DNA from: Ignavibacteria bacterium
GTDB taxonomy: Bacteria > Bacteroidota > Ignavibacteria > Tepidaquicellales > Tepidaquicellaceae
Length of the DNA: 64,000 nucleotides
Direction: 5' to 3'
NCBI GenBank assembly: GCA_016704345.1
Contig: JADJAH010000001.1
Location: 406,501-470,500 of the forward strand
This document shows positions 52,841 through 61,649 of the stretch, in pieces (positions within the stretch are counted from its first letter, which is position 1; every line of letters starts with the position of its first letter). A model generated the notes under the pieces. It saw only the letters and a program-made list of their open reading frames with translations, was not told where the DNA came from and did no database searches. The translations under genes and the position numbers were made by a program.

Positions 52841-54261
52841 GCCTCCGCTATAGTTAGGCAATCCTGCAATGATATCCGAGTAGCCGTCGCCGTTAACATC
52901 ACCGGCGGTGGAAACGGAAGTACCTAACCATGAATTATCCTGATCTCCTTCGTAAGACCAGTCTTCCACCGCACTCAAGCCCGAAGCTGAGCCATAGTAA
53001 ACGCTGATCTTTCCTTCATTTATCTGGCCGTTGTCAAAGTTCAAAACACCAATTAACACATCGGAATATCCGTCTCCATTGACATCACCTGCCGTTGAGA
53101 CACTGCTTCCAAAGCTTGCTCTTTGCTGATTGGGTTCGGCTGTCCAATCTGCAACAACGCTTAGTCCCGATGCGGAGCCGTGATACACAAATACACTTCC
53201 TTCATTTGTCTGACCGTTATCATAATCGGTTGCTCCTATTATCACATCAGAATATCCGTCACCATTCACATCTCCTGCAGTTGATACTGACTCTCCGAAA
53301 CTCGAACTAGCCTGGTTACTCTCAGCTGACCATGCCGGAGATGTTGAAAGAGGATCTATTGTAACGGGATAGACTGCATCGGCATCGTTAACTACAATGC
53401 TGAAGGAATTAAGAATTAGGAATTCAGAATTAAGAATTTCTTCTCCAAAAGATCTGTCAGCTTTGCTTGATTCATAATTCTTAATTCTTAATTCCGAATT
53501 CTTTTCAAAGTATGCCCTGAGCGGCTTTCCGTTTGCGTCCCACACTTTCAAAGCGGAGTACTTCATCTTTACACCGCCATTCTTGTCACTGAATGTAAGC
53601 GCATCAGCACCAACGTTCATTTTCAGTTTTGTACTTGCGGTAAAATCAATTCTCAGATTTCCTTTTCCAGAAGGCTTCTGTTTGACAATGAAATCCTGAC
53701 GCATACCTTCTTCAGTATTCACGTAATCAATTCGCATTGATTCGTTTTCTGTCCATGCTTTATTGCCAGCGACAGTGAGCTGACTGCTTTGGATGTTATC
53801 ACTGTTGTCTTTGGCAATTGAGGACTTTGAGCCGTTGATTTCATCATCATGACCAAACTTTAATTTTTCACTCATCACTTTCAGTCTTACGAACCAATCT
53901 TCCGTTTCGTTCACATCCCTTGCTTTTGCAGTAAATCCATCATTGTGATAGATGAAGCGAATATTGTTAACCCGGTTTGGTGACTGGTATGCACCATGTT
54001 CTTCTGAGTAAGTAATATTGTACTCATCTTTCTTTATGAGTTCCAACGCTTTTGAATACCAGTTGCCGTCAATTTCATCCGCGATAGTTTCTTCACCTTC
54101 CCTATGACTGACGAGCTCGTTGAACCCAGGTGGCGGAGGACAGTGTAGAGCATAACTCAGAGAAGGGCTTGAGTTTTCATTTTCTTCAGTCCTTAACTCA
54201 GACAATTTGGAAAAGGAGCAGATCGTTAGATGTACCGCAATTACAAGCAACTGATTTTCAT
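52817..54261 (-). CDS. FG-GAP repeat surface protein, N-terminal part
   Basis: First piece of the giant gene. An ATG at 54261 with one added A in the AAAA run gives MKNQLLVIAVHLTICSFS, a signal-peptide-like start; without that the open frame uses a TTG at 54268. A ~300-residue N-terminal domain follows (HNDGFTAKARDVNETEDWFVRLKV; VYPVTIDPLSTSPAW), then FG-GAP repeats 1-3. The segments ELRIKNYESS and ILNSEFLILNS are translations of inserted AATTCTTAATTC-type repeats. Two one-base shifts around 52800-52840 lead into the next piece. Long IDPL-type N-domains are common in secreted proteins of this phylum. Confidence 0.85.
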
Positions 54262-54312
54262 GATGCAAATGTTTTTGAGGATTCTGTCCCTAAATGTTAC
54301 CCGGGAAAAATA

Positions 54313-54386
54313 TCAATAATAACCCAGCATACCGGTAATGCCTTTCTGAATGCTTGCATGCCTGCGAAGATTCGGGTTATTATTGA
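54313..54386. repeat. Inverted repeat TCAATAATAACCC/GGGTTATTATTGA
   Basis: Perfect 13-bp arms at 54313-54325 and 54374-54386, with a 48-base centre. It lies between the divergent FG-GAP and 54576 genes (gap 54262-54575), which otherwise shows no gene. It could be a regulator site or a hairpin. Confidence 0.65.
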
Positions 54387-54575
54387 GTTCATTAATGTTT
54401 GTGTTGAACTGTTTTTCAATTGGACAAAACTAAAGCAATCGCATGCAATTGTCTACGGAGACTTTTTCAGGAATTTCACTTATAAGTTTATGAAAGAAGT
54501 GAACAGATAATGTTATTTTAAAACCAAATCACGGTTTTCGCCGATTGAGTTTTCATTAAGAAAATAGATACCTTA

Positions 54576-55382
54576 ATGCAAAGAAGTTCATTAATGGAGA
54601 TGTTATACAGCCTTACCGCAGAAGAGGTTGAGAGGTTTGATGAGTTTGTCAGGTCGCCTTACTTCAACAAGAACAATAATGTGGCCAGGATGTATACTAT
54701 AATAAGGAAGTTTGCCTCTGACGCTGACAATCCTAATCTTAAGAAAGAAAATGTATGGGAAGAGATGTATCCCGGCAAGCCATTTAACTATGGCACCCTG
54801 AAGAATCTTATTCACGAGCTGACTCAGCTTTGCCTGAAGTTCATTTGTCTTGAAGAGCTGGAGAATTCCCGGCATACCGGCAACGTGCTCACCGTGTCGG
54901 GGCTGAGTTCCCGAAATGCAGGCAAAGCCCTGAACTTAAAGCTTAACCAGATAGAAAGGACATTTCAAAGCAGAACATTCCGTGACCTGGACTATGTGCT
55001 GAGTGACTATTACATGGAGATGTCGAAGATCTTCTGGACAAAATGGTTTCATCAAAAGACCCATCAACTCAAGCGTCCGTCTGAGAAAGACTTTCTTGCG
55101 GGATCTGCAACAACTGTTTATAGTTTTTTGCTGTACCTTTTCAAGTTGACGAATAATATAAGAGTTCAGTCGTATGATCTTAACTACCCGCTGGAAAAAA
55201 ATCTTGTGGCAAACTTTTTTCAGGAAGTAGGGCCGGAGAAGATTGAGACAATACTTGAATTGGTAAAGGGAATTTCTGAGAGAGATTATAAGGCGCTGTG
55301 CGTATTCTGGAAAATGTGTAAATCTCAACTGTCAGATCCGGGTGTTGATCTCTACCGTGAGTTCAAAAAATGCATTGTTTGA
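54576..55382 (+). CDS. Unknown ~500-residue protein, N-terminal part (frame broken)
   Basis: The first 268 codons (MQRSSLMEMLYSLTAEEVERFDEFVRSPYFNKNNNVARMYTIIRKFA) belong to a helical protein. The text LTAEEVERFDEFVRSPYFNKN is a recognisable start of a Bacteroidota/Ignavibacteria hypothetical family, without known function. The frame ends at a run of six A (55365-55370); with five A it continues ALFENSRLFCRNDLEDLLN. One more T too many at 55498-55501 then leads into 55454-56086. No signal peptide or membrane segment. It is rich in Lys, Glu, Leu and likely cytoplasmic. Confidence 0.8.
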   Translation: MQRSSLMEMLYSLTAEEVERFDEFVRSPYFNKNNNVARMYTIIRKFASDADNPNLKKENVWEEMYPGKPFNYGTLKNLIHELTQLCLKFICLEELENSRHTGNVLTVSGLSSRNAGKALNLKLNQIERTFQSRTFRDLDYVLSDYYMEMSKIFWTKWFHQKTHQLKRPSEKDFLAGSATTVYSFLLYLFKLTNNIRVQSYDLNYPLEKNLVANFFQEVGPEKIETILELVKGISERDYKALCVFWKMCKSQLSDPGVDLYREFKKCIV

Positions 55383-55453
55383 GAATTCGAGATTGTTTTG
55401 CCGTAATGATCTTGAAGACCTTCTGAATTGTCCTGGTCACAACTCTTTTCGTT

Positions 55454-56086
55454 TTGATGAATCCGTTATCAACAAGTACAGGGAGAGGATTGAGATCTTT
55501 TGACATCATGATCGCAAACAACATCTTGGTAAGGACAGGTACAAACCTCCCGGTGCATCTGTTCAATCTGTATGTATGGAATCTCTTCAATTTAAACGAG
55601 TTTGCGCGGATTCAGAAATTCACTGACAAGTATACTAAATATTTATCTCACGACAAGATGCAGAGTTCTCATGAATTTGCTGAAGCCTGCCTTCAGATCG
55701 GTCGCGGTAATTTTCGGGAAGCGATGGAAATTCTGATGACGATCAGATATGATTACGCTGCAATGAAAATTTATGTCAAGCATCTTAAGGCCATTTGCTT
55801 TTATGAGATGAATCACCTCTCTTCTTTCACGTATGAGCAGGACTCTCTCAGAAGTTTTCTAAAGAGCAATCTGAAAGTGAATGAATATGTAAAAGAAAAT
55901 CTGAAGAGTCATTTCAGGTTCACAAATAAACTGTTCAATCTCAGAGCGGCATTCGACATTGCTGAATTCAAACTTCTGAAACGTGATATCAACGGACATA
56001 CTGCAAATGAACATTCCTGGCTGATCACCAAAGTCAATGAGCTTGATAAAGAGCAATCAACAAAGTCATTAAATAATAGGCATTGA
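55454..56086 (+). CDS. Unknown ~500-residue protein, C-terminal part (frame broken)
   Basis: The continuation of 54576-55382 after two one-base shifts. It is all-helical, TPR-like in pattern: VWNLFNLNEFARIQKFTDKYTKYL, CLQIGRGNFREAMEILMTIRYDY, AAFDIAEFKLLKRDINGHT, NEHSWLITKVNELDKEQSTK. Its own start (ATG 55454) is only an open-frame start. The correct end is probably STKVIK at 56074-56076, one A being lost in the AAAG run. A second copy of its last ~45 codons lies at 58511-58655 behind a repeat element. Confidence 0.8.
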   Translation: MMNPLSTSTGRGLRSFDIMIANNILVRTGTNLPVHLFNLYVWNLFNLNEFARIQKFTDKYTKYLSHDKMQSSHEFAEACLQIGRGNFREAMEILMTIRYDYAAMKIYVKHLKAICFYEMNHLSSFTYEQDSLRSFLKSNLKVNEYVKENLKSHFRFTNKLFNLRAAFDIAEFKLLKRDINGHTANEHSWLITKVNELDKEQSTKSLNNRH

Positions 56087-56136
56087 ATAACAGGCCTCTC
56101 AGCCGTGCCGAGAAATTTAGGCATTGAGCATAAATC

Positions 56137-57344
56137 TCATTTGTTCCAGACTCCTTCAAACCTGTGAGAAGATCCGCTTCTGTAACCTGCCACACATTTT
56201 GTAAGATATCCCTTGTCCAAAAATGAGCCATACTCTGCATCAAACTCTGCTGACTTGAGATGATGCTTTGCTGACCAGAGCTATAGCCCGGCGCATTCTT
56301 GTACCAGATGCCGCTCAGCATTGGAATCCCTGCAATTGTATATGCGTCAAGATAAATAAGTTTGAATTTCTCTTTATCTGTAAATGCTTTGAACGCTTCC
56401 TTGTATTGCTTGAGTGTCATTACAGGCTTAAGATAGAATCCACCTACGTCCTTCTTTTCCCAAATTGCGGAAACGAGTATCTTTCCTCCCGATAATGTAC
56501 AGGAAACATTTACGGGCACCCAACCTTCATTTGCATATTTCTCAAAATTCTTTTCGTGTTCTGAAAGTGGTATAGCATGGTATGCAAACCAGTCAACTGA
56601 ATGTTGGTTTGTCCAGATTGCAGCGTATCTCACTTTTCCGTTAAGCAAGAGTTGATGTTGATTAGCCTAAGTCAAGGCTTCATTCCAAATGTTAAACTCT
56701 TTCTGATATATCCGTTCTTATCCATGTTATGCCTGGCAACCCATTGAGTTTCTCAGACTTTCTAAAGATCATGTTGAAAAATGTCTTTCCTCCGCTGTCA
56801 TATCCGTCAATCCATACAGGGTAGTAGCCGCAAGGCCAAACCTTGTCAAACTCTTCCTGGAACTTGTTTTCCGGAACTCCGATCCTGCAAACTTCAGCCC
56901 AGTTCGTAGGATATTCACAATAAGGATGAGTATTGGAAGGCCAGATAAAACATGCTTTGCCTTCGAGTCCCGGGATGCCTTGTTTGTTTAGCTTTGACCA
57001 GTTTGGATTTGATCTGGGTTTCGGATGATCAGCAGTTCCAATAACATATCCGTTACTGAAGATCAACGGCCTGAAAGAATCCGTCCTCCGGTTTGTCCAT
57101 CTTTACATATTTCTTGAGATGCACATGTAGATGCGGACCGGAAGAGTTCCTGAATTACCGGCTTGCCGAGCAGATCTCCTTTTCTCACAATTGCTCCGGC
57201 CTTTGTTAACTTAGAATTAAGCGATCCTTTCTGCAGGTGTGCATATAGCACCACAAAGTCTCCATGCCTTATGTAAAAATGATTGCCGCTTCCTCCGAAT
57301 GCATAAGATCCCCAGTAGTCATTTTTTGTTTCTCCAGATTTTCC
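56137..57344 (-). CDS. M23-type peptidase/BTRD1-like protein, C-terminal part (multiply frameshifted)
   Basis: Continuation of 57345-58247. Readable blocks in changing frames are NHFYIRHGDFVVLYAHLQKG, GPHLHVHLKKYVKM (zinc HxH), FSNGYVIGTADHPKPRSNPN and then tandem repeat text: VRYAAIWTNQHSVDWFAYHA, YANEGWVPVNVSCT, VSAIWEKKDVGGF, LSGIWYKN, FWTKGYLTKCVAGYRSGSSH and RFEGVWNK, ending at 56137-56139. The AIW/GVW and GY-x-V-S pattern fits the bacterial tandem repeat (BTRD1/polyglycine-hydrolase) family. At least six one-base shifts lie between 56213 and 57385, more than any other gene here. Confidence 0.7.
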
Positions 57345-58247
57345 TCACTGCCGTCGAGCACAGTGTTGTTGGAATATTCTTTGAAAATGCATAACAACAC
57401 CATCAGCCATTGCGTATACCGGCTTTCCCCAAATTCTGAAATTCTCGTTTGAAGCATAATCTTTCTTTGGCAAAACATCATACCATCCGTTCTTATCAAA
57501 ACCCTGACAGCTAAAGTCGTATGCGAATACCTGATCACCGCCGCCATGCATTGAATAGCCGGTAAAGTATTCATCTTTACCAAGGTCAGCAGACTTGAAT
57601 GGAAGCGGCAATGCAATATTGTAAGGCTTCAGATCTTTTGTGATTTTAATGGGATCGGAATATCCCTTGAAGTGAAAGCTCAATATCAATTTATCCGGAT
57701 ATGGTTCTTCAAAAAAAACTACATCACCCGGCTCGTGATAAGGCCTGCTGTTCTGCCATGCCCAGCAATACCATGGTTCAATAATTAACTGATCGGAAGG
57801 AAGGTATACTGTATCCGAACGCAATAACGAGCCCTTCTTATGCTGAACAACAACTCTGTCAAGATCTATGGTAACATTATCCTTATTATGTACCAGAGCC
57901 ATTACAGAAATCTGCCCCATTGCTTTCTGACCTGCTTGTAAATCCGGGCATCGGGTGGAATACAATGTAATCTCCTGGCTTGGTTCAATGGCAATGTCAA
58001 CTTTGGGACTGTCACGCAGTCTCCTGAACACTTCAAACTTCAGTCCCTTTGGTACAACCTTTGACGGGACTCTGGCTTCAAAGTCAAAATGCTTTATGTT
58101 GACAATGTTTCCCGTTAGTTTTTTGAGACCGGTTATTTTTCTAACTGTGATCTTCCTTTTTACAGTCGATCTTTTGTCAGATATATTTTTTTTGATTGCT
58201 GGTTTTGCGGCGGGTTTCTTTTTGCCCGTGTTATCAGACTTAGCCAT
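57345..58247 (-). CDS. M23-type peptidase/BTRD1-like protein, N-terminal part
   Basis: The first 300 codons start with a basic leader (MAKSDNTGKKKPAAKPAIKK) and no signal peptide. A beta-rich domain follows, then FTGYSMHGGGDQVFAYDFSC, where HGGGD supplies the His and Asp of an M23 (LytM-like) zinc site, and FRIWGKPVYAMADGVVMHF. After that the frame is lost at about 57385 and continues in 56137-57344. M23 peptidases cut peptidoglycan cross-bridges. The lack of a signal peptide and presence of tandem repeats suggest a non-classical role; export by another route cannot be excluded. The gene sits between two copies of another gene's 3' end. Confidence 0.75.
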   Translation of the reverse strand: MAKSDNTGKKKPAAKPAIKKNISDKRSTVKRKITVRKITGLKKLTGNIVNIKHFDFEARVPSKVVPKGLKFEVFRRLRDSPKVDIAIEPSQEITLYSTRCPDLQAGQKAMGQISVMALVHNKDNVTIDLDRVVVQHKKGSLLRSDTVYLPSDQLIIEPWYCWAWQNSRPYHEPGDVVFFEEPYPDKLILSFHFKGYSDPIKITKDLKPYNIALPLPFKSADLGKDEYFTGYSMHGGGDQVFAYDFSCQGFDKNGWYDVLPKKDYASNENFRIWGKPVYAMADGVVMHFQRIFQQHCARRQ

Positions 58248-58370
58248 AGCGGTGAATTTGGTTTGAGAATAAGTTATGCTAATGAGTCGATTCTGTCAAC
58301 GGCATTTTTAGAGCCACATCAATGCTTGCTTAAGCTTGTTTAGGTGGGAACAATGTGAAAGTGAATTCAT

Positions 58371-58510
58371 GCCGTTGTTGGTCTTAGCGAACGCAGTGAG
58401 CGTGACCAACAACAAGAATTATCGATACGGTTGTTGGTCTCGCCTGCCGACAATACTTAATTTCAGGTGAAGTCTTAAGCGGCAGGCTAAGACCAACAAC
58501 GGCGAAAAAT
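58371..58510. repeat. Repeat family B element (two hairpins)
   Basis: First hairpin: GTTGTTGGTC (58374-58383)/GACCAACAAC (58404-58413) with a CGAACGCAGTGAGCG loop. Second: GTTGTTGGTCTCGCCTGCC (58430-58448)/GGCAGGCTAAGACCAACAAC (58481-58500). It ends with GGCGAAAAATTCT, and the copied gene tail begins at once. Same arms as 41769-41841 and 63070-63488. Confidence 0.75.
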
Positions 58511-58655
58511 TCTTCAGAACGGCATTCGACATTGCTGAGTTCAAAACTCCTGAAACGTGAGATCAACGGTCATACGGCAAATGAGCATTCCTGGCTCATT
58601 ACGAAAGTCAATGAGTTTGATAAAGAGCAATCAACTAAAGTCATTAAATAATTGT
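58511..58655 (+). pseudogene. Second copy of the 3' end of the 54576-56086 gene
   Basis: About 145 bases match 55942-56086 (ATTCGACATTGCTGA... to AAAGTCATTAAATAA). Over the alignable ~38 codons I count nine synonymous and two conservative amino-acid changes (D to E, L to F), so the copy evolved as coding sequence. One extra A breaks its frame. No start is present. Confidence 0.8.
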
Positions 58656-58984
58656 CCTCGAATAACCGAACTTGTCTAAGTGAGGAGTATCCCATTCGGG
58701 GGATGTTGCTCCCCCCAAACCTCTGGGAGAGGCTGTCTCAAACCTGTCGTCCCTAGTGTTTCTGTCAGGGACCCATTTGGTATTGTCTATTTTCAGCGTG
58801 GATTCCCGCCAGGAACACGCGGGAATGACCAGTGGTTTGTTTTGAGAGACAACCTCCTGAGAGGGAGAGGGCGTCTCCTCTATTATGTTTAGAAGTTCTT
58901 CTCTTGTCCGTGCCTTATCTCCCATCGCTTTCCGTGGACGCTGGTGAGAAGTGATGAACTGTAGCGACTGAATTTATTACTACG

Positions 58985-59063
58985 AAAAGCCGAAGGGGTG
59001 AAATGATTGTAGAATAGATTTTCAATGAGAAAGGAAATCCCGGAGGGTGACATTAGTGTTAAA
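58985..59063. repeat. Repeat family C, copy
   Basis: GCCGAAGGGGTGAAATGATT and ATCCCGGAGGGTGACATT flank a ~35-base middle with GTAGAATAGATTTTCAATGA, as in 49568-49640. Confidence 0.75.
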
Positions 59064-59065
59064 TT

Positions 59066-59135
59066 GTTGGTGACCAAAAGTTTGCGAGGTTGTTGTAGAG
59101 AGTCATTGCGCACACTGCAAACTTTTGGGAAGATG
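59066..59135. repeat. Repeat family A, copy 2 (inverted)
   Basis: GACCAAAAGTTTGC (59072-59085) and GCAAACTTTTGGGA (59117-59130) are the arms. Relative to 7271 and 63081 the element is in opposite orientation. Confidence 0.75.
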
Positions 59136-59481
59136 ATCAACGGATAATCATAAATATACGTCTCTCTACCCGACAGCAAAACAGGTCACGCTTCGTCAGG
59201 CTCAGCATGACACATATTGCGGTCTTCATATTGCTGATGGCCAACCAAAGCAATGAACCAATAACTCTCCAATTTATACACTTCGTTTTGGGAATTATGC
59301 CTATTTTTGTATTGTCAAAAAGAAATGAAATGATGAAACAAGATTAAAAAGAAAGATTGATTAATACTTCACATATTTTGTCATGTCAGGAATTCTGAAA
59401 GATGCAACAAACACTAAAACTCACGCGAAAGGTCATAGAAATTCTATGACCTTTTTGTTCTAATAATCATTCAAAGCTATT

Positions 59482-59769
59482 ATGGCGAAAGTAAAAGGTG
59501 ACATTATAATTGATATCGAGAAATGCAAAGGATGCGAACTTTGCGCTGCGGCATGCCCTCAGCACTCGCTTGAACTTTCCCGAAAGCTTAACTCAAAAGG
59601 ATATCATTACATTGTCAAGATTGAAGACAATTGTACGGGCTGTACAAACTGCGCTCTGGTTTGCCCCGACAGCATCATTAAAGTTTTCCGAAGAACGGAA
59701 AAGAAAAAAGAACAAGTCGCTACAATTACTAACGTAACCGGTGACATAACCGTAACCATGACATCATGA
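59482..59769 (+). CDS. Ferredoxin subunit of 2-oxoacid:ferredoxin oxidoreductase (delta)
   Basis: A 95-residue 2[4Fe-4S] ferredoxin with CKGCELCAAACPQ and CTGCTNCALVCPD, both full CX2CX2CX3CP motifs. ATG 59482 follows a hairpin region. It is the first gene of a delta-alpha-beta-gamma cluster for a KorDABC/VorDABC-type enzyme, and its ATGA stop overlaps the alpha gene start. It passes electrons between the thiamine enzyme and external ferredoxin. Frame intact. Confidence 0.93.
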   Translation: MAKVKGDIIIDIEKCKGCELCAAACPQHSLELSRKLNSKGYHYIVKIEDNCTGCTNCALVCPDSIIKVFRRTEKKKEQVATITNVTGDITVTMTS

Positions 59770-60263
59770 AAGAATTAAAATTAATGAAAGGCAATGAAGC
59801 ACTCGCCGAAGCAGCTATCCGCGCAGGGTGCGACGCATACTTCGGTTATCCGATAACTCCGCAATCCGAAGTGCTGGAGTATCTTGCAAGAGAGGCTCAT
59901 GCGAGAACAGGAATGGTGGTGCTTCAGGCCGAAAGTGAAATAGCAGCAATCAACATGATATACGGCGCCGCAGGTACAGGAAAGAAAGTAATGACATCAT
60001 CTTCCTCGCCGGGCATAAGCTTAATGCAGGAAGGAATTTCATATATTGCTTGCGCAGAACTTCCGTGCCTGATAGTGAATGTTGTAAGGGCAGGTCCAGG
60101 ACTAGGCACCATACAGCCGTCGCAGTCAGATTATTTTCAGGCCGTTAAGGCGGAGGACACGGTGATTACAAACTCATTGTTCTTGCACCGTCAACAGTTC
60201 AGGAAATGGTTGATCATGTCAAGCTTGCATTTGAACTCGCGTTTAAGTGGCGCAATCCGGTAA
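59766..60263 (+). CDS. 2-oxoacid:ferredoxin oxidoreductase alpha subunit, N-terminal part (frameshifted)
   Basis: MKELKLMKGNEALAEAAIRAGCDAYFGYPITPQSEVLEYLAREA is the standard start of KorA/VorB. The frame is normal to QPSQSDYFQAVK and then leaves at the AAGGCGG text (60148-60153); one added G gives KGGGHGDYKLIVLAPSTVQE, which is expected and continues as 60206 on. The subunit forms the pyrimidine domain partner of the TPP-binding beta subunit. 2-oxoglutarate or branched-chain 2-oxoacid as substrate cannot be decided from sequence. Frameshift is probably a sequence error. Confidence 0.88.
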   Translation: MKELKLMKGNEALAEAAIRAGCDAYFGYPITPQSEVLEYLAREAHARTGMVVLQAESEIAAINMIYGAAGTGKKVMTSSSSPGISLMQEGISYIACAELPCLIVNVVRAGPGLGTIQPSQSDYFQAVKAEDTVITNSLFLHRQQFRKWLIMSSLHLNSRLSGAIR

Positions 60264-60831
60264 TGATACTCACCGACGGCGCACTTGGGCAAATGATGGA
60301 GAAGGTTGAACTCTTCCCCATACAGCGAGAACAAATGAGATCCATGACTGGGCAACAGTTGGAAAACCCAAGACAAGAGAGAACCATAATCACTTCGTTG
60401 AATATACAACCTGAAAAATGCAGGAAGTAAATCTGCATCTGCAAAGAAAATACAAGGAGATCGAAAAAGAAGAGATCCGGTACGAAGCTATTGATTGCGA
60501 AGATGCAGATCTTATACTTGTTGCATTCGGACTCGTAGCAAGAATATGCAAGAAGGCAGCTGATCTTGCAAAAGAAAAGGGAATCAAAGTTGGAGTGTTT
60601 AGACCAATTACTGTATTCCCATATCCTTACGATGCCTTGAATCAACTTGCTGACAATACGAAATTATTTCTAACAGTGGAAATGAATGCAGGACAAATGC
60701 TTGAAGATGTAAAGCTTGCTATAAATGGAAAAGCTCCAGTGGAATTCATTGGCAGAATGGGCGGCATCATACCAACGCCCGAAGAGATACTTCACAAGAT
60801 TGAAGAAATTTACGTGGGAGAAACAGCATGA
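60206..60831 (+). CDS. 2-oxoacid:ferredoxin oxidoreductase alpha subunit, remainder (frameshifted)
   Basis: First the frame gives HVKLAFELAFKWRNPVMILTDGALGQMMEKVELFP. It then shifts; NEIHDWATVGKPKTRE is readable in another frame, and SLNIQPEK in the first again. After one added A in the AAAAA run at about 60415 the text MQEVNLHLQRKYKEIEKEEI runs on to the stop at 60829-60831 (GRMGGIIPTPEEILHKIEE). At least three shifts lie between 60320 and 60420. The order of blocks matches KorA/VorB throughout, so it is one gene with the previous entry. Confidence 0.85.
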
Positions 60832-60841
60832 GGAAAGAAGA

Positions 60842-61648
60842 ATGTTAGAGGAAGAAAAACATTACGAAGACGTAATTGAGCAGGAAAGCATCTGCATAAG
60901 TGACAATGTGGTTTATGATAAACCTGAAACGCTGACCAGCACACCGATGCACTATTGCCCGGGTTGCGGACACGGCGTGGCTCACAGGCTGATTGCCGAA
61001 GTAATTGCCGAACTAGATATTCAGGATAAGACAATCGGCGTTGCTCCGGTTGGGTGCGCAGTATTTGCTACAACTACTTCAACATTGACATGTCTGAAGC
61101 CGCACACGGCAGAGCATCTGCAAGTTGCTACGGGAATAAAAAGAGTTCTTCCCGATAAGTATGTGTTTTCATATCAGGGAGATGGTGACCTGGCTGCAAT
61201 TGGTACAGGTGAAACTATACATACCTGCAACCGCGGAGAAAATATTCTGATCATATTCATTAACAACGGCATCTATGGAATGACAGGCGGACAAATGGCT
61301 CCAACATCTTTGGCAGGTATGAAAACAACAACAACTCCATTCGGACGTGATGTCGGCGAGGCGGGTTATCCTCTTAAGATAACAGAGCTTATTGCTCAAC
61401 TGCCCGGAGTTTATTATTGTACAAGAGTAGCGGTCAACACTCCCAACAATGTTCGCCGGGCAAAGAAAGCGATATATAATGGATTCAAGTATCAGGAGTT
61501 GAAGAAGGGACTGAGCTTTGTAGAGATAGTTACAAACTGTCCATCAAACTGGAAGATGACTCCGGTTGAATCCAACAAATGGCTTGAAGAAAATATGCTG
61601 CCGTTCTATCAACTCGGCGATTTAAAAGTACCTCAAAAGGAGAATTGA
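60842..61648 (+). CDS. 2-oxoacid:ferredoxin oxidoreductase beta subunit (TPP)
   Basis: A 268-residue beta subunit from ATG 60842, with a GAGGAAAG ribosome site. TPP and cluster motifs are HYCPGCGHGVAH, GVAPVGCAVFA, QGDGDLAAIGTGE and NNGIYGMTGGQMAPT. The frame is intact to KVPQKEN. It binds thiamine diphosphate and, with alpha, delta and gamma, oxidises a 2-oxoacid to its acyl-CoA with reduction of ferredoxin. An upstream open start at 60725 is inside alpha and was rejected. gamma follows with a 1-base gap. Confidence 0.94.
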   Translation: MLEEEKHYEDVIEQESICISDNVVYDKPETLTSTPMHYCPGCGHGVAHRLIAEVIAELDIQDKTIGVAPVGCAVFATTTSTLTCLKPHTAEHLQVATGIKRVLPDKYVFSYQGDGDLAAIGTGETIHTCNRGENILIIFINNGIYGMTGGQMAPTSLAGMKTTTTPFGRDVGEAGYPLKITELIAQLPGVYYCTRVAVNTPNNVRRAKKAIYNGFKYQELKKGLSFVEIVTNCPSNWKMTPVESNKWLEENMLPFYQLGDLKVPQKEN

Positions 61649-61649
61649 C

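Larger units (their letters stand above)
58656..59481. other. Repeat-rich gene-free spacer
   Basis: No credible gene. It contains a TTCCCGCC...CGCGGGAATGAC hairpin (about 58801-58829), repeat family C (58985-59063), repeat family A inverted (59066-59135) followed by a degenerate GTAGAGACG motif, and a GTCACGCTTCGTCAGGCTCAGC-type palindrome near 59185-59212 (shown to 20 bases at most). An AT-rich stretch with the promoter for the ferredoxin gene lies after 59280; a hairpin AAAGGTCATAGAA/TTCTATGACCTTT at about 59431-59455 lies just before it. Confidence 0.65.

Noticed and set aside
54130..54510. 126-codon plus-strand frame before the 54576 gene
   Set aside because: It overlaps the N-terminal part of the FG-GAP gene on the other strand and continues through a non-coding inverted repeat; no family text.
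58644..58925. 93-codon minus-strand frame
   Set aside because: It runs through a repeat-rich spacer with hairpins and ends in the copied gene tail; composition is not protein-like.
55365..60420. Programmed ribosomal frameshifting as the cause of the broken frames
   Set aside because: Shifts go in both directions, many per gene, without common slippery heptamers or downstream structures; sequence errors or decay explain them better.
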